A stretch of DNA of 64,000 bases from the NCBI GenBank assembly GCA_020740775.1, contig JAHEWK010000024.1, forward strand, positions 372,001-436,000. Direction: 5' to 3'. Source of the stretch: Ilyonectria destructans. Lineage: Eukaryota; Ascomycota; Sordariomycetes; Hypocreales; Nectriaceae. Position numbers and translations under genes: made by a program. Below, in pieces: positions 23,639 to 33,974 of the stretch; the stretch's first letter is position 1; every line of letters begins with the position of its first letter. The notes under the pieces are model-generated. The model searched no databases and was not told where the DNA came from. It saw only the letters and a list, made by a program, of their open reading frames with translations.

Positions 23639-24433
23639 CTACAAGCCATCATAATCGGGATATGTTCCACCAGCCTCATCGCGGATCACATTTTCTCCAA
23701 GAATCTTGGTGAAAATGGGATCGGACCTCAGTCTCATGTAATACTCGTGCACGATAGGATGCTTTGCTGCCCATGCCTTTGTAAAAACCTGAGTTCAGGG
23801 TTAGATGGCTCGGCTGCATTGATTAGACTGAGACAACTTACAAATTGGTAGCCTCTTGCCAGGCCAGATACGACAAATAGGTCTGCAATAGTCAGAACGT
23901 CGCCGACAAGGAACGTTTTCCCTGATATCTCCTTCTCCACGGCTCGAACTGTTAGCTCGCAGTTTTCTTCTAACTGAGCCAAGATCTCAGGACTTGAAGG
24001 AGCCCGGCCAATGATTGGGTTAATCCAAGCCATAATAGGCGGCAGCAGCTCGTAATCGGTAAAGGATGCCCATCGCAGACAGGTTGTCTCCTCCAGAAGG
24101 CCAGAGCCGAGCAGGGTGGTCTTCGGGTCTTGCTTAGCCACTGGACACATTATCACGTCAGCAGAAGAAGAAGCGAAAGAGCCAACACTACGTACAAAAC
24201 CATGACACAGCTATGTTTTCATATACACAGAATCCATCCGCAGTTTCAAGCGCGGGTACTTTTCCAGGATGGAATTTGGACAGATACTCTTCGCCAACAC
24301 CACCACGGTCCGTGTAGATCTTGATAGGCAGAGCGGTGACAATCTCAACGTCAAGTTTTAGTAGCTCCGCGATGTACAAGACCATAGTCGAGCGCGGGGC
24401 CTTAGGGTAGGTGTAAATCTTTCCGAACGACAT
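23639..24433 (-). CDS. glutathione S-transferase, eEF1B-gamma N-terminal type (GST 2)
   Basis: Minus-strand, multi-exon paralogue of GST 1 (6001-7006), about 220 residues. It starts MSFGKIYTYPKAPRSTMVLYIAELLKLD, has KFHPGKVPALE, then VAKQDPKTTLLGSG, LLPPIMAWINPIIG, TIADLFVV and the last exon beginning VFTKAWAAKHP. The stop is at 23639-23641. Compared with GST 1 the C-terminus is longer (it ends YPDYDGL). It is tail-to-tail with the C2H2 regulator, whose stop is only about 50 bp away, and has region A motifs 130-240 bp upstream of its start. The two GSTs probably arose by duplication and may act on one electrophile or on consecutive steps. Confidence 0.9.
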
Positions 24434-24660
24434 TTTGAAATGGGTGATTCGAATTCGAGACTAGGGTGGATGTGGAAGAGTACAAGGGAGCGGGTGTAGA
24501 TACATATACGTAGACTGCTCTCCAGCCAGTGATGTCTAATCAGATGTTCTGTCAGCTGCATATAGAGGAGCTCATATGTGTACCTCCACAAACCACAGCA
24601 TTCCTCTATGTCTGGTTAGCTTGCATTGTCGATGCGGATGCGGAGCTGGCTCGGTTGGCC

Positions 24661-24671
24661 GGAGGAGCTCC
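24661..24671. promoter_or_regulatory. GGAGGAGCTCC site upstream of GST 2
   Basis: An exact GGAGGAGCTCC about 230 bp upstream of the GST 2 ATG. A shorter copy, GAGGAGCTC, lies at 24565-24573. Confidence 0.6.
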
Positions 24672-25308
24672 ATGTTCGGCGTCCTCACCCGCAGTCAGCT
24701 GATGAGCACAGTCGCACATTAGGCAACGTCTTTGGGGCACCTATCAACCAACTTTCGGCACACTGGCCCTAATTACTGCTGCACATAACCCCTAGTATCT
24801 AGTACATGTAGCCTTTATCGACGTTTGACACCCTTAGACCGTCTTCCCAGGCTCTAACTATTATGTCGGTTCTAGACCGCTCCCCACCGGTAAATAGGCA
24901 CATGGGTTAATCTTTTATGTAGTTAATTAGTTGGTTTATAATAACTCCAGCGCCTCTTATAAGGAGAACCCTCGCTCTTGGGCTAATACCATGCCTATCT
25001 CACGACAACCAAGACAGACGAGGACCTTGGAAGCCACTGGTTCTGCTGTCTTCGGGGTGTGTCATGTGGACGATGCTAAACCCATCACCTAGCTATAAAT
25101 GCAAACGAAGGAATTCATCAGTGAATTATTTACATCTGACAAGTTCTTGCCCGTATTTATAGCTTCACTTGCGCATTTGTCTCCCCAAATCTCCACTCTA
25201 TCCCACGTAAAATCTAATGCAGCAAACATGCGTAATCCCCACAGGGACAGATTGCCCCTTCGAGTTAGACATCACCACCGTCTATTCCCGATAAGAATCT
25301 CCCACTAC

Positions 25309-25322
25309 GGAGGAGCTCCTCC
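25309..25322. promoter_or_regulatory. perfect 14-bp palindrome upstream of the SDR
   Basis: GGAGGAGCTCCTCC is a perfect dyad and the fullest copy of the region A motif. It ends about 210 bp before the SDR start at 25533. It gives the best consensus for the site. Confidence 0.65.
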
Positions 25323-25532
25323 CACTGAGACACCCTAGTTAATCGAGCACCGCTATCGAGCAAGCAGAATGACGTATGATCCTGATATGTAAGCGAGCTT
25401 TGTATCAGCCCAATCGTCTTTCATATATTCAGCTAATTCTCGGCTTCGTCCCAGAATCGCTCGATCGCAGTAATCTTTAGTCGCGACCCATCACACACTG
25501 GACACCAAGATCTTACAATTGAATCTGCCAGA

Positions 25533-26657
25533 ATGACCATAGAGTAAGCCTCACCTCCAAAATAATTTCTCGCATTTCACTAAGTGGTTTAGATATGTTC
25601 TGGTAACCGGGGCTACTGGGCTAGTTGGTGCTCATGTCGTGGATTGCCTCCTGAAGAAAGGCTTCAAAGTTCGAGCTGTAGTCCGATCAAAAACAAAAGC
25701 GCAACGGATGGTAGACTCGCAAAAGAACTTTGCAGACCGATTAGACTTTTACTACATCGACGACCTCACAACGCCCGGCGTGTTCCAAGATGCTATGATG
25801 GACATAGACGGCGTCATTCACCTTGCCAGCGTAAGCGCCCTTTCCACGACTTACTTAAATAAAGATCAACTGACCATTTTCTTAATCAGCCACTGAACTA
25901 CCAAGTGGCCGATAAAGAAAACGAGCTCATCGCTCCAGCGATAAAAGGTGTCCGGTCAATACTGGAGGCCAGCAAAGGCAGCGAAGTGAAACGAATCGTT
26001 ATGACCTCTTCATTCGGCGCCGTTCTTGACATGGGTCGGGAAGAAAGCACCCCGTACACATATTCCTCGAGTGACTGGAATCCAATCACATATAGTGAGG
26101 CTGCAGACCCAGCGGCGACTCCTCAGGATGCTTATCGAGGGTCAAAGGTCTTCGCCGAGCAGGAGGCGTGGAATTTTGTGAAGACGGAAAAGCCCCAATT
26201 TGACTTGGTGACACTTTGTCCGTCGATGATATTTGGACCCATTGCAGGCACTCTGGACTCGCCGAAAGATTTAAACGAATCCAATAACATGTTGTGGAAA
26301 GTCGCAACAGGGGGTCCGTCAACTCCCCTGCCACCTGCGCGGTTCAACTTCTGGATCGACGTTCGAGATTTGGCAGAAATCCATGTCCAAGCTCTGGTCA
26401 ACCCAAAATCGGGAGGAAAGCGATACATCCCAGTTTCTCCAGAAAAGTTCAATTATCAACTTGTATCAGAGGTCATGCTGCGGGATGTACCCGACAGCTC
26501 CAAAGAGTCCGTCTCCACAGGACTACAGGAGATTAAAGATCATATTAACATGGAAATGACGGACATGGAGCAGGACTTCCCCTTACTTACGTATACAACG
26601 CTCAAGGAGACGGTGGTCGACTTTATGAATCAGGTATTACCAGTTTATAGCCTTTGA
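25533..26657 (+). CDS. extended SDR / NAD(P)-dependent epimerase-type reductase (GRP2/cinnamyl-alcohol-dehydrogenase-like)
   Basis: The first exon is tiny (MTIE, from 25533); the junction to TATGTTCTGG gives MTIEYVLVTGATGLVGAHVVDCLLKKGFKVRAVVRS. A second intron lies around 25831-25890. The cofactor motif is GATGLVG. The catalytic triad parts are TSSFGAV and YRGSK (Y-x3-K). The substrate-side segment CPSMIFGPI follows. This fits the dihydroflavonol-reductase/methylglyoxal-reductase branch, about 340 residues, NADPH-dependent, reducing aldehydes or ketones in the cytosol. Its promoter holds the perfect region A palindrome, which makes it the right-hand member of that cluster. The substrate is unknown; an aldehyde from the aldolase step would be one option. 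Confidence 0.88.
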
Positions 26658-27739
26658 TAGCTTAATAGAGAATATCAATACCTAAATAGCATCTTAATTT
26701 GCTAGTTTAATTTGCAATTCTATTTAATAGTCTTTAGATCCTGAATATTAAATTTTCTTTTCTTTACAATGATACATCTATTTGCTTATTCTCTTCTAGT
26801 TCGGCTTAAAAATATGGCAAAGATGAATAATACCATGTAATGGAGAAAGACGGTTTGCCCTCTTTTCTCTCTTTCAGGAAACAATTTACCAGGATATAGC
26901 TAGAGGTAAGACGCGTTAAGCAACATTCCATGGTGTACATAACGCCCACCTCATGTCGCAACGGCCAGCGGAATGGAACGCCCAAGCTAGGGTAATGACT
27001 TACTGGACCCCTCTCCATTCAGCTCAGGACGGCAATTGCGCTAGGGATATATAATACGCCGCCCTTGAAGAGATTCAATGTTCAATTAATTTGCTTTCCG
27101 TTTTGCCCATCCTGCGCTTCGCCTTTGATGTCAAACATTTTAATTCTCTAGCTCCCAAGCCATGGGACAAGTCAATGATGAGGGGGCACCGACACAGCCC
27201 GGTGGATATGTCTAAAAGGATCAGGACGCAGTGATCCAGGACTTGAGCAATGACTCCAAGTCGGATGATGCCATCGGCAAGGCTCAGGGGGGTGTTCAAA
27301 AGGCTGAGACCACCGCCACGTTCGCTTTGGACTTGTGAATGACACCTTGCCTACACCAAAAAGAATTTAGCCACACCAGAGCAGATAATACTAGTTCAAT
27401 TGCATCTGCTCAACCCCACGCCATAAGCAAATACCTCGATCATGATTGGACACGACGCCGAGGCGACGGATGCGAAACTAGCTCAATCCCCCTCTCGCAC
27501 CTGTATCCCTACCATGATTTGTCCACACCCCTGAAATAACGAGACAAAACTTGCTCAATACCACTCTTCTATCCACACCTAACGCCACACTTCGGGATTC
27601 ACTGCGTGACGAACAAGATCAAAACGTACTTCTTGGCGATCTGCTTGTGGATTTTATTTTTAAACTAGTTGTCAAAGTTATCTGTTGGTGCACTCCGTGG
27701 AACCACTCAATCAGTCAATCGACGTGCAGCTTGCCCGTC
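26658..27739. other. AT-rich intergenic region with a decayed repeat copy
   Basis: About 26675-26815 aligns by eye to 38405-38545 (CCTTAATTTGCT... and ...GTAGATTCTG), with many C/G to T/A differences. A short frame beginning ATGGGACAAGTCAATGA at 27161 has an early in-frame stop and no convincing family. No gene is supported. Confidence 0.4.
26675..26815. repeat. dispersed non-coding repeat, copy 1 (AT-rich)
   Basis: It shares an ordered series of words with 38405-38545: CCTAAA-AG, CTTAATTTGCT, CAATTCT, AAT--TCT-TAGAT-CTG, ATAT. Most differences are C to T or G to A, as repeat-induced point mutation would leave. It sits just after the SDR stop. Confidence 0.35.
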
Positions 27740-30270
27740 ATGATTGCCTCAACTGTCCTTTTACTTCTCAATCTTTTTTGCCTCGTTCATAATGCCAGCG
27801 CTCACAAAAATGGCATTGTCGGGTTCGGAATCTCGCTATACCAGGACCTGTGTTGCCAAGCATGTCATGATTCACTCTCCGCCCTCTATCTGACTTGCAC
27901 TACGTTCACTGACGAGGGTAACATGTCCGGCATGGACATGGGAGACTCGTCAGAAATGATGGGTACCACCAGCGACGAGTGCTATGCTTCAAACAAGGCC
28001 TGGCTCCAAACAATGGCGTATTGCATTCAGCAGAATTGTGACGCCGATGGATATCCTGCCAAGAAGCAGGCCAAGTGCTTCAGCAATCAAGCAGTCGCTG
28101 GGGCCTCGACGCCCACGTTTGAGGATAGTTTACCTGCCAAGGCTCCCACGGTCGAGCTGGCTGGGGATGCTGTATGGCTCAATTCCACCAGCTTGGTGAA
28201 CAAAGACCTGTACTACGCGACACATGGCACTCTGGGCGAGTTTGCGAGATCCGAATACATTCACACGAGATATTCGTACGTGCTCCATTAACTCATTCCC
28301 TCCCTCCTGATCAGCAGGCTCACATACTCCTTCTAGGGTGATCCTATATCTCATCGTCATCGGCATCTGTATTGCCGGCGGCGTCCTAGCCCAAACCGCG
28401 AGCGCATTTCCGACATTCAACAAGCTATTGCAGAAGTCCTCATTCGTGTCAAAACTTCGAGGATACATCTTCCTACCCGCCTTGTTCGGCTCCCGACGCC
28501 TCGAAGCTCTCCCCGGTCATGCGGGATACATACCCGGCAGAACCCTTAGCATATTCATCACCATCTACATCATTCTGAACATAATATTCTCGAGCATCTC
28601 ATTTCGCAACTTTTGGCCCAATACTTGGTTTCTTTCCCCACAGTTCGAGATGTGCGAGTACGTCGGCAACCGAACCGGCACCCTTAGCCTCGTCAACATG
28701 AGCATTGCCATTTTGTTCGCCGGCCGGAATAATCTCTTGATTGCTCTCACGGGATGGAGCCAAACGACCTTCTTGACCCTGCATCGGTGGACCGCAAGAG
28801 TGGCTGCTTTGCAGGCCGTGGTGCACTCCATCGCTTACACTCTGGCCTATTTCGAGCCGGGATATGACGGAGCCTCAGCCTACGCCGCGAAAGCTGCAGA
28901 ATCTTTCTACGTGAGTTTTCAATTCTCCAACCCCTAGTTCCCACCTGTAATCGATCTACATGCGGTGTAGAAGCTTAACTGCGCTTCTACGTCACCATTT
29001 GCGCGCTTGGGCAATCGCTAATCGTTTACAGTGGTGGGGAATCATCGCAACAATAGCCTTGTGTCTAGCAACAGGCTTCGCAATACTCCCGTTTCGCGTC
29101 AAGTTTTACGAATGCTTCTTGATACTCCACATCGTTCTCGTAATCCTCGCCTTGATTGGAAGTTGGTATCATATTGTCCCCCACTTCGGCTATGACTACG
29201 GCTACCAGGTCTGGCTTTACATTGCTTTCGCCTTCTGGGCTGCCGACCGACTGGCAAGGTTGCTCCGAATAGCCTACTACAACGACTTCGGTAACTCAAA
29301 GGCCATTGTAGAGGCAGTTCCCGGATGCAATGTCATGCAGGTAACTCTCTTCCCACGCGTTCCGTGGAGTTTCGGTCCAGGACAGCACAGTTTTCTTTAC
29401 ATTCCCGAATTGGGCAAGTTTTGGGAAAGCCACCCCTTCAGTGTTGCGGGTTGGACAAAACCAGGCCAAACTATGCCCATCGGTTTGGCTTCTGCCTCTC
29501 TTTCTGGTAACCACGACAAGGAGGTCAATGTGGTCAAGGGTTCTCTATTAAACTCCACAACGATAACGCAACGAGCAGCGTCTTCAAGCGAACTTCGCGG
29601 TCAGAATCGCCCATCAATCCGATTCATGATCCGCGAACATTCTGGTATGACGTCTAATCTCAGACGCCGCCTCTTGTCCTCTCCGTCTGGCTCGAACATG
29701 GAATTATCCATTTACACCGAGGGCCCGTACGCAGGTCATCGGGCAACCCTCCACCCACTTTTTATTGCCGACACTGTTCTTTGCATCGCTGGGGGCGTTG
29801 GCATAACAAACATACTAGGGTTTGTGCAAGAATACGCCAGTTTTACTCTTCAAGGAGATGAAAGCCAAAGCAAGGCCCGTCGAGTTATCAAGAAAGCAAA
29901 GCGCTTCATTCTTGCCTGGTCTGCTAGAGAGATGAGCTTCATCGAACATGTCAAGCAGAACTTCCTCATTGATGCTGAAGGTATCGAATACTCCTTTTGG
30001 TGCACAGACTCTCACGAAAATGCTGGAAAGCCGGAATCCTTTGATGAAGGCCATAATGCGGATAACATCACTTCGTCGAGGTCAGCAGCCTTGAACATGG
30101 GAAGGATGAATATCGAGTCTGTGCTGAAGGGATCTGTAGAGCATGGCCAGCATACCACTGTTCTGGTATGTGGACCTGGTGGAATGGCTGATGAAGTTAC
30201 GAAGCAGGTTGTAAATTCTGTCAAGGATGGGCACAGCGTCGACCTGATTGAAGAAGCTTTTGCTTGGTAA
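27740..30270 (+). CDS. ferric/cupric-chelate reductase (FRE family, NOX-like flavocytochrome)
   Basis: Exons 27740-28275, 28337-28910 and 29032-30270 give 782 residues. A signal peptide (MIASTVLLLLNLFCLVHNASA) starts it. The outer segment is Cys-rich and holds a Met-rich patch with Met at about 62, 65, 67, 73 and 74. The ferric-reductase membrane domain (PF01794) has heme-ligand histidines in LTLHRWTARVAALQAVVHSIAY and LILHIVLVILALIGSWYHIVPH. The FAD domain has HPFSVAGW, and the NAD domain has GGVGITNIL and CGPGGMADEV. It carries electrons from NADPH across the plasma membrane to reduce Fe(III) or Cu(II). I chose the ATG at 27740 because it opens on the signal peptide; upstream codons in the same frame look non-coding. 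Induction by iron or copper shortage is typical of the family. Confidence 0.92.
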
Positions 30271-30952
30271 TTCGTACTCCATAGTTCCATGCTGGACACA
30301 CATTTATTTGCACTAATTAATTTTTATTTCCGTGACAACTTTCAAATTTCTCACTTCTTCGAGCTCATCACAAACGTACGAGATGGTGAATCAGTCAGTA
30401 TGAGGAAGTGGGATCGCATATTTGTGTCCGGACCCTGCATGTGACCGCAATTACTCGTGTGTCCGAAATTTACGGCACATAGTTGTCACATTCAATCGAT
30501 ATAAATAACACGCTATAGGACTCAAACGATGTAACCATACCCCAGTCGACTCTATGCTCGATGAGGCGCCTTTGATGACGAATCGATGTGTTAAACCCCT
30601 CACCTCGCAATAAATAGAGCGAACTTGCTCATCCACGGGGACAACCTAGCCGACAGGGATTGGCGAGACTACGCTCGGACGGAGCTATTTGATACTTCGG
30701 TTGCAGTAGTCTTCTGCAGGTACTCCTAGTTCCCATGACGTGTATTCAGGCGATGCATCTAGGCCTTTCCTACCCACTAACCTAAGCTGTTATTGTTTTG
30801 AGTTTGTGATGATCTTTGAACCCGCGGTGTTGTTAAATTTAACGCTCCTTTCCTCCTCTACAACATTAATGTCGTTTGAGGGAAGTTAATCAGCCATACA
30901 AACCGACTCACAGCAGCTGAAGCATTTCCCTCTATCGCCAAGTATTATCGCC
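30271..30952. other. intergenic region
   Basis: No gene or clear motif seen. It holds the reductase 3' UTR and the promoter of the opine-dehydrogenase-like gene. A pyrimidine-rich stretch (CTCCTTTCCTCCTCTAC near 30844) precedes that start. Confidence 0.45.
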
Positions 30953-32041
30953 ATGCACAACACAGTGTCTATCATCGGCGCTGGGCCAGCCGGATTCGCC
31001 CTGGCTGCCGATCTCCAACTCCATGGGACGAGTGTATTGGTCTATTCCCACCCAACTCACCTACGCCATGCGAATAATGTCAAGGACAAAGGCTACTTGA
31101 GAGCCAGGGGCGCATTCGACGGATTCGCAACATTGCAACTCACTTCTAATATGAGAGAGGCCATTGAGTTCTCAAATATCATCATTCTCACCGTACCATC
31201 AACTGGCCAGGAGACAGTGCTGCAGGACCTCAAGGGCTACACACTAAATCGACATACCATTATCGCAGTGCCAGGTAATTTGTTCTCTCTCATCAAAGAC
31301 GCTGAGATGGAGGTCGGTTGTATTATGGAAACCAACCTGTCGCCATACTCATGCAGGATGGATGAAGAGGGTTTGGTTGTGTTGGGCAAGAAGAATCTGA
31401 TCTTCATTGCGGCTTTGCAAAGAGAACTGAACCCGGCCGTTCGCGACATGATACAAGCCATCTTCCCAATCAGGCTCAAGTGGTGCAGCAGCATTATTGA
31501 AGTCTGCCTGTCGAATATCAACGGCATTTTTCATCCATTGATGATGTTGATGAATGCTGGTCGCATCGAGAGTACAGCCGGCGACTTTTTCCTGTATCGT
31601 GAAGGGCTAACGCCCTCCGTTGAAAACGCCATGCTGGCTGTTGACCGGGTGCGAATCGAAATTGGCCAGGCTTTCGGGCTCCGTCTGAGAAGTGCGGTCG
31701 AAGTCTCGAATGAGTGCTACGGCCATGGCTTCAGAAGCTTGGTAGAGCTGGCACAAAATTCGGGACCGCACAACCAACTCAAAGCTCCAGGTGATCTCGA
31801 CAACCGAAATATCTCGGAGGACGTTCCGGATCTCCTGGTTTCCTGGCACAGCCTAGCCGAAAAGCTCGGGATAGATTCGTCCCCCATCAAAGCTGTGATT
31901 ATTCTCGTCGAAATGGCCACAGGCATCAACTACTTGGAAACTGGGAGGAATTTGCAAAAGCTAAAGTTGGATCATATCACGCGAAACGAACTCATCGGAA
32001 GGTTTAGCCCCATATTCGGGGCGAAGGAAACTCGACTGTGA
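30953..32041 (+). CDS. NAD/NADP octopine/nopaline (opine) dehydrogenase-family protein
   Basis: One uninterrupted frame of 362 residues. The N-terminal Rossmann motif is VSIIGAGPAGFALAADL (GxGxxG near residue 9). The C-terminal octopine-DH domain (PF02317) is marked by INGIFHPLMMLMNAGRIE near residue 198; its His is the expected catalytic residue. A second conserved stretch, VEVSNECYGHGFRSLVELAQ, follows. Opine dehydrogenases reductively join an amino acid and a 2-oxo acid with NAD(P)H, and some relatives act as plain 2-oxo-acid or imine reductases. The lack of introns, in a window where most genes have several, is compatible with acquisition from bacteria, though single-exon fungal genes are not rare. 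It is not linked by motif to region A or C. Confidence 0.85.
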   Translation: MHNTVSIIGAGPAGFALAADLQLHGTSVLVYSHPTHLRHANNVKDKGYLRARGAFDGFATLQLTSNMREAIEFSNIIILTVPSTGQETVLQDLKGYTLNRHTIIAVPGNLFSLIKDAEMEVGCIMETNLSPYSCRMDEEGLVVLGKKNLIFIAALQRELNPAVRDMIQAIFPIRLKWCSSIIEVCLSNINGIFHPLMMLMNAGRIESTAGDFFLYREGLTPSVENAMLAVDRVRIEIGQAFGLRLRSAVEVSNECYGHGFRSLVELAQNSGPHNQLKAPGDLDNRNISEDVPDLLVSWHSLAEKLGIDSSPIKAVIILVEMATGINYLETGRNLQKLKLDHITRNELIGRFSPIFGAKETRL

Positions 32042-32247
32042 TGGAGGAGAATTAGGTAGAACTAGCTGGCGTTGACAGAATTTGAAAGGTGATCCATGTT
32101 GACATAAATTTTACGGAAAAATGATCTCTCTCATCGTGTGGTTTCTTAGTTTATGAGCTCGCTTTTCTCTTTTGGAATTGTGGTCACCGCGTGCCTCTAA
32201 GCTAACTGGTCGTGGCGTTGACTAGACAAAAGCGAGCCTACTTATCA

Positions 32248-33974
32248 TTAAACTTGGAGCTCGAAGCCTTTAAAATTGCGGATCCTAGCACCATACTTTC
32301 CAAAGATCCAGGGTATAGGCACGAATGCGAGAGCAATAAAAGCCAGTAGACTGTTTCCCCAGCCCCACTCCAAAGCATCATATAGTTTTAGACCGCTAAG
32401 CGGAATTAGCGCGCCAGCAGTACCTCTCAGCACTGCGTTGGCACCGATGACACTGGCTGCATATCCTTCAAATGCATCAATCAAATAAGTTTGGATGCTG
32501 ATGAAGATCAAAATAGAACCGAACCCTGTAATGGCCGTTCCGATCTGGGGAACAATCCAGTGAAGTCGTGCCTCCACGCTCCAGCCGTACATAAACAAAC
32601 CAGCGGGAAATGCGAGGGATCCGGGTAATGTAATGATGAGAGAGAGGCGATCCTCTGGCGTGACTGTCTTTCCGGCGGCAGCGCGTTTCTTGAGGGTTCT
32701 GTCGCTGAAATGACCAACATAGAAAACACCCGCCAAGGTGCCGATGCCGCCAGCAATGAAAACGAGACCAGCGGAAAATGTTGAAAATTGGTAGACATCT
32801 TTGAAAACGAACGAGTATGTCGCAAAGAGGAGATAGAGGGTACCATAGAGAACAGCAACGTATGTACACATGATAGTGACAATCGGACTGCAGATTAGCA
32901 TTTTGGAAGGCCGCATTATGCTTCGTGTAATGTGATCCCTAGCAGTAGCTTGGGAGGCGAGTTTAGATCGATAGAGGGGATTATTGGTTTCTCTCCTGAG
33001 CTTAATTGCTTTTCTTTCCAGCAATACAGGAGGGTATGTTTCCCTCAGGATAAAGAACGCGATGATGGCCACAACACCAATCTAGTTGTAATTGTGATTA
33101 GAACATACACCTATATCCAAAACCGGGGTCACAACTCACGGCAATTGAGATGACCCAAAACATCCACCTCCAGCCAGCGACTTCAGTCACATAACCTCCA
33201 ATGATAGGGCCAACCATTGGACCGAGGATTGTGCCCACGGACCAGATTGACACAGCCCTACCTCTCTTCTCGCGCGGCATAAGATCCACGATAGTTCCTG
33301 AGCCAATCGTAATTGTGGCTACGCCTGCGAACCCTGATAGAAAGCGAAAGGCCAAGAGCATAGCTGCGTTCTGCGAGATAGCACACAGAATAGTGAAGCC
33401 CAGAAACAAGAAATTTGTAATGTTGTAGATGACTACACGCCCATAGAGCTCGCTTAATGGCGCAAGTATCAACGGTCCACAAGCAAAGCCCAGGACAAAT
33501 ATTGAAACTACAAAAGTCGCAAATAATGTAGAGGTCGTATCAAAGTCTTTCATAATCACCTGGACAGCTGGTGCCACCATTGACGACACAAGCGGCCTGC
33601 TTAGATTAAATTGTGCGCCAAGTCACTTAGATGTAGGGAATATGAGACACTTACACCAGGAAACTAATGACAGAAATAGTTAAAATGTTGGTCCATTTTA
33701 CCCAAGGTGACCAGTTTAGAGGGTTTTCTGGATCTTGGTCTTCTGGCTCATCCCACCACACAATGAAATCGGTGTGAGATTCGGGTTGCGCAGCTACACC
33801 GTCTGTCTCATCACCGGAGCTCAACAACGCTGCGGCATGGCTTGCACTCGCATCCCCATTCTTTTCATCGGGGCATTCGCCGGCTTTTGCTTTCGAGTGC
33901 TCGGCCCTTATTGCCACTCGTGGCGGGTGAGCTGGGGAAGATGTGCTCTTACTTGCGCTTGACGGAGGCAGCAT
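32248..33974 (-). CDS. MFS transporter, drug:H+ antiporter DHA1 family
   Basis: Three main exons on the minus strand: 33974 to about 33655, about 33596 to 33135, and about 33085 to 32248. The cytoplasmic N-terminus is long, ending DPENPLNWSPWVKW, the usual entry to TM1 in DHA1 carriers. The first half has LGFACGPLILAPLSELYGR (motif A region) and GFAGVATITIGSGTIVDLM followed by GPMVGPIIGGYV (motif C). The second half begins with the ACS-like loop RETYPPVLLERKA, and TM7-12 follow. Such carriers export drugs, polyamines or metabolites. The start at 33974 (MLPPSSASK) is the first ATG; the frame is open further upstream, but only via non-ATG codons. It is tail-to-tail with the opine-dehydrogenase-like gene. 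Confidence 0.9.

Larger units (their letters stand above)
24434..25532. promoter_or_regulatory. divergent promoter region between GST 2 and the SDR
   Basis: 1.1 kb without a gene. It carries region A sites near both ends (24565-24573, 24661-24671 and 25309-25322) and an AT-rich middle (about 24780-25130). Confidence 0.5.

Noticed and set aside
27161..27338. Short frame starting ATGGGACAAGTCAATGA with a stop after 18 codons
   Set aside because: The continuation after the stop looks vaguely protein-like, but I cannot name a family or show a frameshifted exon structure.
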